Shown here piece by piece: positions 39,601 through 51,991 of a stretch of 64,000 nt of DNA (the stretch's first letter is position 1; the number at the start of each line of letters is the position of its first letter). The stretch is from positions 868,001-932,000 of the forward strand of contig CADCXA010000029.1 in assembly GCA_902806565.1 (NCBI GenBank), in the 5' to 3' direction. Source of the stretch: Hypoxylon rubiginosum. Taxonomy: Eukaryota; Ascomycota; Sordariomycetes; Xylariales; Hypoxylaceae. Under the pieces are notes generated by a model that was not told the origin of the DNA, did not search any database, and worked only from the letters and a program-made list of their open reading frames with translations. The position numbers were made by a program, and so were the translations under genes.

Positions 39601-42600
39601 TATATTATATTTCTTTTTTTTTTTATAACTATTTTATAAAACTAATTAATATTATATTAAACCTTTAGTAAAATCTATAAATCTTATTTTTTTATATATT
39701 ATAATAAAAAAAAAGTTATTAACAGTTAAATCTTTTTTAAAAAAAGAATTATAATTATTTTTTACTTATAACTAGTTATATATAATATTTTTAAAAAAGT
39801 AATTATAACTTTTAATATAATAAAAATAATTATTATATACCTTATTAAAAAAACCGGGGAATAATTAATATTTAAAAAAAAAATATATTTTTATATATTT
39901 TAAGAAATCTTTTTTAATAATTAACTTCTTATAATTTTAATAAAATATTTTATTAAAAAGTTTATATAATTATATAAATAAACCTTTTATTTAACGCTTA
40001 TTTTTAACTATTTTATTTAGATACTTTTTTATAAAACCACCTTATTATATTTTTATAAAAAAAAACTACATTATAACTAAAAAAATATTAACTATATAAA
40101 TAATATATAGATTTTATAACTATAAATACCATTAAATATCCTAATTAACTAACTTTTAATAAATATATTTATTTTAAGTTTTACCTTTAAATATTAATAT
40201 TTTTATTAAAATAAAAACTTAATAAAAACAATTAATAAAATATAATTATAATAAAACTAAAAAAAAAAACACACCTCAGCGTATTTATTAATAAAAACCC
40301 TTTTTATAAAATAATTCTTTTTTTATATTATTATAATTTTTTAGTTTAAAATACTATAAATTAACTTTATTATAAATTAAAAAAAATACAGCTTAAATAT
40401 AAAAACTAAAAATAAGTTAAATTAAATTATATTTATTATAAAATTAACTAATTAAAACTTTATTATTATAATTAATAAGCTATTTTTTTAAGGTATTTTT
40501 TTAAGTTAAAAAAAAAACATACCACTTTTAAGTAAAATAATTTTAAAATTATAAAAAAGCGATAATTAAAAACAACTATAAAAAAACGGCTCACAGTGAC
40601 ACTTAAATTAAAAGGAATAATATAAACGTTTATATTTTTTATAATTATAATTAGAAACTAAAGCTAGTTTTAATAATAATATATTTTAATTTTTTTTATT
40701 AAACATTTTATTATTATAATCTTTAAAAAAAAAATTATAAAAAAAATTAAAGTAAATAAGGAAGAATTATTTTTATAAAGTTTTATAAAAAAATATATAA
40801 AACTTTAACTTATATATATATAATAATATAAACATTAAAACCTTTAATAAATTAATTTATTTAACGTTAATATTTTATTAATTAAATATTATAAAAGTTA
40901 ATTAGTTTAAATTATAATTATTTATAATTTTATTAACCTTTTTATTATTAAATTAATTAAATTTACTTTTATACACTTTTATATTATTTTTTTTTAACTT
41001 TTTATTTTACCTTATTTATAATTAGTTTTTAATAATTAAAATAAAATATAATTATTAAAATATCTAATAATTAAAAGTTCACCTTAATAAAATTACTATA
41101 ATAAATTAATAGAAAATTTTTTAAAAATCATAAAATTTATAATAATAACAATACCATTTTAATATTATTTTTTAATATTAATTTTAATCTCCTTATTAAA
41201 TTTAATAAAACCAACGTTTTTTTAACTAATTATAACATTTTTTTAAAATAAAATGATAATCTATAAAAAATAACTATTAAACTGTAGCAAATTATTATAT
41301 TATAAAAATACTATAAGTTTAAATATTTTAAATTTAAATATATTTAAACATTATAAAAAATCGGATTTAATAATATTTAATATAATTAAATAATATATAA
41401 AATTAAAAGCTTTTAAATATTTATTTATACTATAAAAAAAAAAAGTTTAATTATATAACAAAAGCTTTTTTAAATTATTACAAGTTAATAAACTTAATTT
41501 TAATTCATTATATAAATCTTAATAATTTTTAACATAAAAAAAATAGTAACTATATTACTTTTTATTTTATATTAATAATTTATAATTTTATAATTAAAAT
41601 TATTTATATTTTTAACATTTTAATTAATTTAAAAAAAAAATAAAAAGCTTAAATTACTAAAAAACTAAAATTTATAATTAATAAATATAAAAAATATACC
41701 TTTAATTTTATAATAAATAAATTATTTTAATAATTTAACTTTTTTAAATAAAAAAATAAATAAAATTATAACTATTAAATTATAATAATAATAATTATAA
41801 TTTTAAAACTTTTTATTAAACTTTTAAATATTACTTTAAAAATTTTATATAATAAAAAATAAAAAAATCTTTTATTTAAGTTTTTTATTATAATTATTTT
41901 TATTTATATAAACGTTATAATTATTTATTAACTCCTTTTCTTATAACTTTAAATTAAACATTAAAAAAACAATTTTAAAATAAATATAAATAAAAACTTT
42001 AAATTAAATAAAATTAAAATTATAATATTAAACAATGTAAATAATAACAATTAAATATTAAAAATACTTAGTAATTTTATATTAAAAATATCTAATAATA
42101 ATTTTATAACCAGCTTTAAAACTATAAATAATTATAAATAAAACTTTTTTTTTTTATTAAATATTATTTTTATTAATTTTATAAATATTATTATAAAAAA
42201 GATACTACTTATTAAAAAGATTAAAAACATTTTAAAAATTTTATCTACTAAAAAAAAGGAAGCTATTTAAATTACTAACATATTTAACTTATTATATTAT
42301 AATAAATAAAAATATAATTATATAATTAAAATAACTACACCTTATTAATAATTAAAAAATATTATTAAAAATTTTATATAACGCTTTATCTTTTTTTATT
42401 TTATATAATAAAAAGATTAAGTTAATTTTAATCGCTAAATTATAAACTTTTAAATATAATATAACACTAGTTTTATTATTTAGAAAAAAAATAAAAAAGC
42501 CAGATATATATAATAATCACAGATAAAAAAACAATAAATTTAAATTTAAATAATAAATAATAATAATAACTTTAACTTTTTATATAAAAATTAAAACACT

Positions 42601-42653
42601 AATAATTTATTTAATATAAATAATTAAGGATAGTTACATTATATTTAAAAAAA

Positions 42654-42958
42654 ATTAAACTAATATTATAAATATTAATTATTTTATAAAAATAATATAT
42701 AATACCTTATAAATACCTTATATTTAAAGGAAAATTTTTATAAAATTTTCTTTAAAATATTATTTATTATTTTTTTAATATAACTAATATATAATTATAA
42801 TATTAAAAATATAATTTTATTAAACATTTTCTTTTTATAAAATACTTTAAAAATCTTTATAATTATTTAATAAAAAATAATTAAAATTAAACGAGTTATA
42901 TTTATTTATTTTTTATATTTATTTTATATTTAAACACCTTTTTAATGTTTAATTTAAT
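42654..42958 (+). repeat. 305-bp dispersed repeat, copy C (possible 3' LTR)
   Basis: The third copy of the 305-bp unit, in the same orientation. An A8 run immediately upstream (about 42646-42654) could be a polypurine tract, fitting a 3' LTR paired with copy B. Confidence 0.75.
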
Positions 42959-45900
42959 ATATTTTAACTATTAAAAGTTTTAAATTATTAAATTTTATAA
43001 GCCGGGCTTATATAATAAACTAAATAATTTTTTTATTATATAAATTATTAATATATAATATATATTTTATAATTAAAAAAAAAAACTATTATAAAAATAA
43101 AAAAAAAATTTAATAACTAGCTTAAAATAAAAATTATTTTTAATATTAAAATAAAAGTTATAATTAACTTTATTTAAAGAAAATTTATTTTTAATTATAG
43201 GATTTTTTTATTAATAAAATATAATAAAAGCCCGGAGTTTAAAAAAACCTTTAAAAACGCTTATTTAAAAATAAAAAAAAATAAAAAAATAAGCTTTTTT
43301 TATTATCTTAAAATATAAAGTTAAATAAAAGTTAATTATAAAAAAATTATTAAAAGATTTTCTTAAATTTTAAATAAAAATAATAAAAATTAAATATTAT
43401 ATTTATTTAAAATTATTTAAGTTAATTAAATATTAATTAAATTTAATAAAGTTTTTTTATATAAAACTATATATAAATAAAAAATTATAAAATTTATTAA
43501 AATTATAATTTTTATATAATAAATATTTAAATAAAATAAAATAAAAAATTATAAAAAGTTTTTAATAATTTAAATAAAACTTTTATAAAAAAAAGAAAAA
43601 AACTTTTAAAAACTAATTGTTATTTTTAAAAAAAAAAAAAAAAAAATAATTAAATAAAAAAATAAAAAATACACGAGATAAACTAAAAATATAATATTAT
43701 AAAAAAACGATTTTATATTTTTATTTAACATTTTTTATTATATTAATATTTTAAATAAAAATAAGTTTTATTATAATTAATTAAAACTTTATTTAATTAA
43801 TTAAATTTATAAAAAAAATAAATATAATATTTATAAATTAAATAATATTATCTTAAGAATTATATTTTTTAAAAACTGGTTTAAGCTTTTTATAAAAAAT
43901 AAATAAAAATATTAAAAATTTAATAATTTTTTTAATAATTTTTAAACTATAAAATTAAATAATAAATAATTTAATTAAAATAAAAATAACATTTTTTATA
44001 ATAAAAAAAAAAACATTAAAACATTTAATTATTTTATAAATTAAAAAGTAATAAGTTTAACTATTAGAAATAATAATATAAAAATTTATTAAAATAATTT
44101 ATATTAAAATAAACATATTTTAATTAACGGTAAAATAAAATAATAAATTATTAAAATTATTTTAAAAAATAAAATTATTCTTAAAAATAAAACCTTTTAA
44201 TTATAATAAATTAAGATCTATTTTTTTAAAGAAATAAAAAAAAATATATTATTATATTAAACTTTAAAACACCTATTAACTTTAAATTATATTAATTAAT
44301 ATAAAAATAAAATAATTATTAACTTAAAAAAACAAAAAAAAACAACTATATTTATATTTAATATTATAACTAGGAATTTATAAATATATAATATATAATT
44401 AATATATAATTAAAAAACCTTACTTAAAACATCTTATTTATTTTTTTTTTTATAAATTTTAAATTTTTATTATTTAAAGTTAATTTATTTATTTAACTTT
44501 TACTTTATTTTTTATTTACTTTAAAATTAAGTTAATTTTATTAATAAAATAAAAAAACATAATATTTAATATAAAAACTTTATTTTTTATTTTATTTAAC
44601 TTAAAATCTTAATATTAAACCATTAAAATTAAATTAATAAATTTTTTAATATAAAATCCTTAACTAAAAAAGGATTTTAATATTTTTAAATTTAAAGATT
44701 TTTAAATTAGTAATCTTAAAATTCACATTTTTTACTAAATATTAAAATAATATAAATACTGTAAAACCTTTTTATAACGTTAAAAATAAATTTATAATTA
44801 AAAAAAAACCATATTTTAATATAATTAATAAAATTAAACGCTTTTATATAATATTAATAATATTAATAAACTATTTTATTTAAAAAACTATATATTTAAA
44901 TAAAAAAATTAAAAACATAGTAACTATTTTATATAAACTTATTAAAATAATTATTTAAAAAACTTATATATTTAATATTAATAAATAAAAATAACAATTA
45001 TTTTAAAAATAATTATTTAAAAAAAAGGTAGTAATTTTATAAAAGGCCAGCTATTTATTAAAAACTTTTATTAAATATTTTTTAAAAAATATATTAGTTA
45101 ATAATAAAACCATTAAATATATAAAAATTTATATTATAAATTATTTAATAAATTATATTAATTAAGCTTTTTTATAAAATTATTAAGTTTTATTAACTTA
45201 TAAATACTTATTATTAATATAAAACCTAGAAGTTAAAAATAAGGATTTTAATTAAAAATCTATTAGGTTATTTATTAAAAATAATAAAAATAATAAAATT
45301 AAAAGTTTTATTATTATATAAAACCTTAAAAAGCTATAAGAATTAATAACTTAAAAAAATATAAACCGTGATAGTTTTTTTAGCCCGGAATTTATTTTAA
45401 CTAATAAAAGTTATAATATAAATTTAAAATTAACCTTTATATTTAAAATAATTTAATTAAAAATAACAAGTTATTTATTTATTTATAATTATTTATATAT
45501 AAAAAATAATAACTAATTAAAAATAAATATAATATTAAAAGTTTAGTTTATTTATTAAATATTAATTTAAATATTAAAATCTTAAGAAAACTAATTATAA
45601 TATATCTTATTTATAATAAAATATAATCCCTTAAATAACCTTAATAAAAGTTTTATATTAAACTGGTTTTAAAAAAATAAATTAAAGTTATAATTATAAA
45701 AAATAAATAATATATTTATAAAAATGTTTTAATCTTAAAAATAAGCTTTAGTATTTATATTAAACTTTTTTTAAAATATATACTTAAATATAAAAATAAT
45801 ATTATTAAAATTAAAAAATAATAATAAAAATAATATATTAAAACCAAGGTTTTTATAACGTTTTTAAATATATTATATAACGGTAAGTTTTATAATATTA

Positions 45901-47254
45901 TTATTATTATTAAACATTTTAAATTTTTTCGAATAAATAAAAATAAATATAATTATTATAATTTAAATATTTTTTACTATTTTAAAAAATAATTTAAAAT
46001 ATTTTAAAAAAATTAAAAAATTTAAAAAAAAAGGAAATATAAAAAATAAAAACTATTATTAAATTCTTAACTTTTTATTACTTTAAAAAAAGTGGGTATT
46101 GTTAATTAAAAGCTAATTTATATATTATATTAACATTTTATTAATTTATAATTAAAATTAATAAAAATTTATTTATATAATAAACCATTTAATAAAATAT
46201 TTATATAAAACTATATAAATATAAAAAATATTTAATATTTTTTTTTTATTTTAATTAATATAATTTACTTTATATCCTTTGTTTTTTCCTTTTAAAAAAT
46301 TAAAAATTATAATATTTTATAATTATAATAATAATATATAAAAAAATAAAAATAATATTAACTAATATTATAAACTTTTTAAAAAATATTTATTATATTA
46401 ATAATATTACCAATTAATAAAAATATTAATTAAAGCTTTTAAAATTTATAATAATAATATCTTTTTTTTTTATTTAATTAAAGTTAAATTTATATATTAT
46501 AATTATATTATAAAGTATTTTACTTTTATTAAAAGTAAATTTTAAATTTTAATATAAGGAATTTATATTTATAATTATAAGTTTTTTAGTTTTATATAAA
46601 AATAAAAGATATAATAAATTATTAAAAATTAAAAGATTTTAATTACTTATTATAAAAAATATACCATTTATTAAATTAATTTATAAAATTAAAATATTAT
46701 AAGTTTTAAAAAACTATAAAATAAATAATTTTAATAACATTATATTTACTTTAATTAAATAATATAACTTGTAATTTATTTTTTTAGTAATTTATTATAA
46801 TTTTATAATATTAAATAAAAACTTTAATAATTATATAACTTTTTATTTTTACGTAGTATTAATTAATATAATAAAAAAATAAATATATATTTTTAACATT
46901 TTTATAAATAAAATAAGCTTTTTTTTTATTAAAATATAAATATTATTTATAAATTTAAATAAAATATATAATAATAATAAATAAGAAATAATAATTAAAA
47001 GCTTTAAAAACTTATATTAAATTTAAATTATCTTTTAAAATAATAACTAAATATATAGTTATTAAATAATATATATTCCTTATTTATTATTTAAAAAACC
47101 AGTTATTTTATTTTAATTATTAAGAGATAAAAACTTTAATTAAATTTTAATTTTAAATACTTTTATAAAAATAACATTTAAATACGTTACAATTAAAATA
47201 ATTACTAAGAAATCTTTATTTATTAAATAGCTTATAATATTAATTAAACTAATA

Positions 47255-47292
47255 CGTGATTTTACACTTAAAACAAGCCTGGTAAAATCACG
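47255..47292. repeat. Short inverted repeat CGTGATTTTAC / GTAAAATCACG
   Basis: Exact 11-bp arms at 47255-47265 and 47282-47292 with a 16-nt loop, inside E3. It shares its core with the pair at 33731-33779, so both may be remnants of the same transposon ends. Confidence 0.6.
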
Positions 47293-47955
47293 GTTTATAA
47301 TAATTAATATAGTTAAAAATGTTAAAAATAACTTTTTAAATAACGGCTTATTTGATTTTTTAGATAGTTTTTTAAACTTTAAGCTTGTAAAAAAAAAAAA
47401 AAATAAAGTTAAAAATAACTTAAAAAAAAACGTTATTATTATAACTACTTTTAATAAAATTATATAAAAAATTAAAACCTAATACTTTCTTAAAAATGAA
47501 ATTAATTTTAAGAAATAATATAAATATTTATTAAATTTTAATTATAATTTAATTCTTTAAATAAACCCAGTTTAAAAAATTAAATATAAATAAAAATTAT
47601 TTATATTAATTAATAAATAAATAACTAATATATAAAAAACTATAATAAATAAATTATAACCTATTAAGTTTTATAATTAAATAAATTAAAACTAATATAT
47701 TACTTTAATTAATATAATCGATAAATCACTTAAAATTAAAAAACTATTTATAAAAAAAATATATTTTACGTTAATTAAAAAACAAAAAAAAACTAGTAAT
47801 TTTATAAAGTTAAATAATAAAAACAAGCTTATAATATAATTTATAAAAAAAATTTTAAAATAAACTAATTAATTTAATATAAAAAAAAATAAATAAAAAG
47901 TTTTTTTTTATAAATTTAAATTAAAATAAAACCTTATTTAAATTTAAAAAAAATT

Positions 47956-48234
47956 TATAATAAAATATAATAATTAATACTTTATAAAAAATCATATAAT
48001 TATTTTATAGTTAAATTCTTTTTAAATTTCTTTTTTAAAAAACTTATAAAGCTTTTTATATAATTAAATAACTATATATTATAAGAATATATACTTTTTT
48101 ATAAAATATTTTAAATATATTAATTAAAATATTTTTTAAGTTATTTTTTAAATTAAATGTAATTTAAAGTAAATAATAATATAACTGTTATTTAAATTAA
48201 AAATTACTAGTATAAAAATAAAACTTTATTATAA
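47956..48234 (+). repeat. Right LTR of E3
   Basis: The second copy of the 279-bp terminal repeat; see the left copy at 24424. Followed by TATAT (48235-48239). Confidence 0.82.
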
Positions 48235-48239
48235 TATAT

Positions 48240-49932
48240 AATTTTATTTTTAAATATTAAAATTAAAATTTAAAAAAGTTTTTATTATTATAAATAATAA
48301 GTTTATTAAAATATATAAAATTAATAATAATAAAAATAAAATAAATTAATTATTTAAATATTTAAATTAATTTATTTTTTAATATAATTAAAAAGGTTAA
48401 TTTAATATATAAAATATAAAAAAGTAACAGCTTTTATAAAAATTTTAATAATAAAAATTTTTTTTTTTATTAAAATTATTTAAGTTATTATTAAAATTAT
48501 TAAGAAAAAATAATAAATTACTTTTTTTATTTTTTTAAAATATAAAAAGTTTAATTTAAATAAAATTAAATTAAATTTAAATAATAATAATAATTTTTTT
48601 AATTTAATTAATTTATAAAGTTTAAATAAATAATTAATTTTTTATTTTTATTTTTAAGTTAAAATATATAAATAAAAAATAAGTGCTAGGGATAATATTA
48701 ATTTAAATTAATTATTAAAAGTTTAATTTAAATATAACTTATTTTTTTATATTTTTAAATATTAATTATATATTAATTAATTAATTAATAATTAATTATT
48801 TAATAAATTTAATAAAAACAGTTTTAATATATATTTAAAAATCTAATAATTATTTTTAAAAAGTTTAATTTAACTAAGTTAAATTAATATATTTTTAAAT
48901 AAATAATTTATTAATTTAAAGGTTTTTAATAATAACTTATTTAATAATTTTATTTTAAATCTTTTTATAAATATTAAAATTAATATATAATAATTTTAAA
49001 GTTAAATATTATTTTTAAGTAATTTAAACTAGCTTATTAATTATAATTTATTATATAATATTATTATTTATAAATTTAATAATAATTTTTTAAACTTATT
49101 ATAAAAATACTTAATTAAATTATTTAATTTAATATTTAAAATTAATAATTTAAATAATTAATATTTTAATTTTTATATTATATATTTAAATAATAATATT
49201 ATAAATTATATAAAAGGTATTATAATTTTTATAAACTTTTTAATTTTTTTAATAAATAATATTTATTTAAATAATTAAAGTTTAAATAATATTATAAAAG
49301 TTTTATATTTAAATATAAAATTATAAAATTTATTTTAAAAAATTAATAATAATAACATTAAAAATAATAAAATTAAAAGCGTTTTTTATAATTAATTTAT
49401 AATCTTAAAATTAATAAAATATAAAAATTAAACTTTTAAATTAAAATATTATTTTTATTTTAATAAATTCTTAAATAATAAAAAAAATATTAAATTTAAT
49501 AAGAAACTTTTTAAATTTTTAACAAGGAAAAAATAAAGGAGATTTTTATTAATATTATTTATATAAAAAGTTAATTAGTTAAAAGGTTTTTTTAATTAAG
49601 GGGATTTTAAATTTAAATTTTTTAAAAAATAAAATAAGTTTTTTTTATTTTAATAATTTTAAAATAAAATATAATAAAGTTATTAATAAAAATAATAATA
49701 ATATTAAATTATAAAAAAATTACATTAAAATAATAATATAAATTATTTTAAAAAAAATATTTTTTAATAATAATAAAAAAGTATTATTTATTAAAAAAAA
49801 AAGTTTTAAATTATTAAAAAAAGTTATAAAATAATTAATTTAAAGTAAAAAAGTCTTAAAATATTTAATATTTTAAAAATTCTTATTAATTATTTAAATT
49901 TAATATAATTCTTAAAAAAAATAAAAATTATT
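48240..49932. mobile_element. Internal part of E1, last segment (decayed)
   Basis: AT-rich remnant between E3 and the right LTR of E1. No protein motif is recognisable. Confidence 0.6.
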
Positions 49933-50255
49933 TATAATAAAAATTTATATTAAAAATTTAAAATAATTTTAATTTAATATAATAATTTTTATAAGTTTTA
50001 AAATCTTTAATTTTTTTTAATTTAAATAAAAATTTAAAACCTTATTTATATTTTAAAATTATTATTTAATTTTTATTTTATTATTATTTTAAACGTTTAA
50101 TTAATATATATTAATTTTATTATTTTAATTTAAGTTATTTTTATTTATTTAACTTTAATTAACTTATATATTAATATATAAAATATATATTTATTAAAAT
50201 TTATAATTATAAGTTTTTTTAATTAAATAAGTTATTTAGATTAAACCGTGTAATA
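49933..50255 (+). repeat. Right LTR of outer element E1
   Basis: 323 bp matching 13644-13966. The start TGTGACAAGGGTC of the left copy reads TATAATAAAAATT here, which is exactly the RIP-converted form. Confidence 0.88.
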
Positions 50256-50260
50256 AAAAC
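50256..50260 (+). repeat. Right target-site duplication AAAAC of E1
   Basis: An exact copy of 13639-13643, directly after the right LTR. Joining the gene at this duplication gives the in-frame reading KR*LIN*LKEFYTKQDQ on the minus strand. Confidence 0.85.
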
Positions 50261-51811
50261 TCTTTAAGTTAGTTAATTAATTACCGTTTATTATTCTTAT
50301 TATATTCGTTTAAAGTATTAAAAATATAAACTATATCCTTTATATTTAAGGATTTGGCGCAATTTTCAAGGATTCGCTATAACTCGAAGAAATTTATCGT
50401 CAGCTTTTTAGAATTATTCTTATAACTGGGCAGCGCGTGTTCCATTAGGCTACCGGTAGAGTCTTGAGTGAAAAGCTGGTGGAGTATCGCACACAAGGCA
50501 TCGGTACTGTCCATACGGCGTTCATCTCCGTCCTTGAAAAAAAATTGACAGACGGTTGACGTTGTAACATTTGTAGAGAGTCGTTTCTCATCGATCAGAG
50601 CCCGCGATAAGACTGACTTTCCGCAACCAGGGCCCGCGGAGACCCAGAGAAGACTAGAAATTCTACTGTCTCTCCATCTGCGGAATCTGTCGTCGTCGAA
50701 GAACCACTCGCATGTGCCTGCCACCCTCTGTGGGTTGAAGTTTTTGTAGCCTTCATAGTCAGACGCGAGATCTCGAAGGAGACTTCTTTCCCACTGGTCC
50801 TCATAGATTCTCTGGGTCTGCTTTCTACCTTCTTCGAGGATATGCCGAATTTCATCGAGGATAGTCCGTGACTCCTGCATCTCTTGCAGTTGACTATCCC
50901 TATTTCGCCGTAATTCCTGCTCTCGAAGAGGAGGAATACAGTCGCTGCACCCCTTGCTCAAGTCAGTAACCTCACCCGCCAAGCCAACCCAGTCATTCCA
51001 ACCGGTCACGTCTTGCCATGCGCGGGAGAGTTGAGCGCTAGACAGGTGGCATATGACCCTGGCCTGGTATTCGATCACGTAGGAATAAAGCTTGGCTAAA
51101 GGCTCAACGAGATCTTGGTAATCTTGTTTATGCAAAGATTGGAGATAGGTCTCCTCACTGATATGCCAATACACTTGAACATCACCGATTGAATTAAAGC
51201 CTTTCAACATAGCCAGGTTTTGCGTGCTGCCGCTCGTAAGAAGCTGCCCTGGTAAGCACCCGCACAGGAGCCGGAGGAGTCATATACGTACTGGGAGAAG
51301 TAATGAAACACCAGACCATGCCAGCGCTGCATATGGCTGAGCGCTGACAGCGCTCTTGACTATTGGGTCGGACCAGAGGAGAAACTTTGCCAACCTCTCG
51401 GTTTGTTCCCGAATCTTTGTATCCTTTCCTAGAAGTGATACTCGCCATTGCTTCTTCTCCCGATCTTCCAACAGCTGCTTGACGATTGATTCGACGGACA
51501 GCGGGGTTGAGAGGTCTGCGCTGGCTGCAGTGTCTGTTCGCAGAGAGGCCAAGTGCTTCCTTCTTGTAGTCTACTGTCAGCCCGGGTTCTCGGTTCTTCA
51601 ATATTTCGTAAGCCCGGGTCCATGGATCGATGCCGTGGCTGGGGGGAGAAGAGGCCACGTCGGATGCTGTCGGCTGGGCAGGGAGTGCGGGGTTCGCTCT
51701 CGTAGACGGAGTCTCCTCACCGTTGCCAGCCTTGGGACCGCCGGCAGGCTTTTTCTTAGACTTTCCTGGCAGGCTGCCCTTCAGCTTCGAAAATAGTCTC
51801 ATATTGTTCAA
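50261..51811 (-). pseudogene. 5' part of broken NACHT / subtilisin-like (NLR-type) gene
   Basis: The upstream half of the NLR gene. It starts near 51811 (or at the next Met, MRLFSKLKG). A basic, low-complexity leader is followed by a NACHT_N-like region (DPWTRAYEILKN...). A one-base frameshift near 51556 separates YKKE from HLASLRTD. A 48-nt intron at 51244-51291 (GTACGT...GGCAG) joins LLLP to LLTSGSTQN. The NACHT P-loop SAGPGCGKS (about 50612-50640) is intact. An in-frame TAG at 50377 replaces an expected Trp codon. Beyond it the sequence is strongly RIP-altered: RILENCAKS is still readable, but the Walker B-like LDALDE block reads FNTLNE (about 50303-50325), and two TAA codons sit where CAA is likely. 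The gene then meets the AAAAC duplication and the transposon. It is non-functional. Confidence 0.88.
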
Positions 51812-51991
51812 GAAGCCGGTTCGGAATAGTAATGTTAATAGCTTTCTATATAAAAATCTTTATTAAACGAGGATAACGTTCACGATATTTTTAACGGTAA
51901 TAATATAGTTAAATTATCACGTAAATAAATAACAATTCACTAATTAATAAGAATAATAAATATGTTTTATATTTAATATTATCTCAGCGAG

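Larger units (their letters stand above)
24424..48234 (+). mobile_element. Nested LTR element E3, itself containing further insertions
   Basis: Direct terminal repeats of 279 bp (24424-24702 and 47956-48234, constant offset 23532) bound a 23.8 kb interval. Its flanks are TATAT on both sides (24419-24423, 48235-48239); this target duplication is weak evidence in such AT-rich DNA. The interval is too long for one element and contains three 305-bp repeats (30648, 31678, 42654), so at least one more element is nested in it. The plus strand is A-rich and plus-strand pol-like blocks occur at 29712 and 36578, so I infer plus orientation. Confidence 0.78.
13644..50255 (-). mobile_element. Outer LTR retrotransposon (E1) with nested elements, heavily RIP-mutated
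   Basis: A 36.6 kb block with 323-bp direct terminal repeats, TG...TA ends (TA from CA by RIP) and an AAAAC target duplication, inserted in the NACHT domain of the minus-strand NLR gene. Nested elements E2 (17123-22931) and E3 (24424-48234) account for most of it. E1's own sequence is about 7.0 kb (13644-17117, 22937-24418, 48240-50255), a usual length for a Ty3 or Ty1 type element. By eye the block is mostly under 10% G+C with TpA in great excess. No intact protein remains. A long T run directly after the left LTR (about 13971-13984) would be a polypurine-like tract on the minus strand, so I tentatively orient E1 on minus. Confidence 0.88.

Noticed and set aside
13644..50255. The AT-rich block as mitochondrial DNA inserted in the nucleus
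   Set aside because: No rRNA, tRNA or respiratory-gene sequence is recognisable, and the block has nested LTR pairs with target duplications and transition-only differences.
13644..50255. The AT-rich block as a centromere
   Set aside because: RIP-mutated transposon blocks can be centromeric, so this is not excluded, but the block has a defined origin as an insertion in a gene and nothing in the sequence alone shows centromere function.
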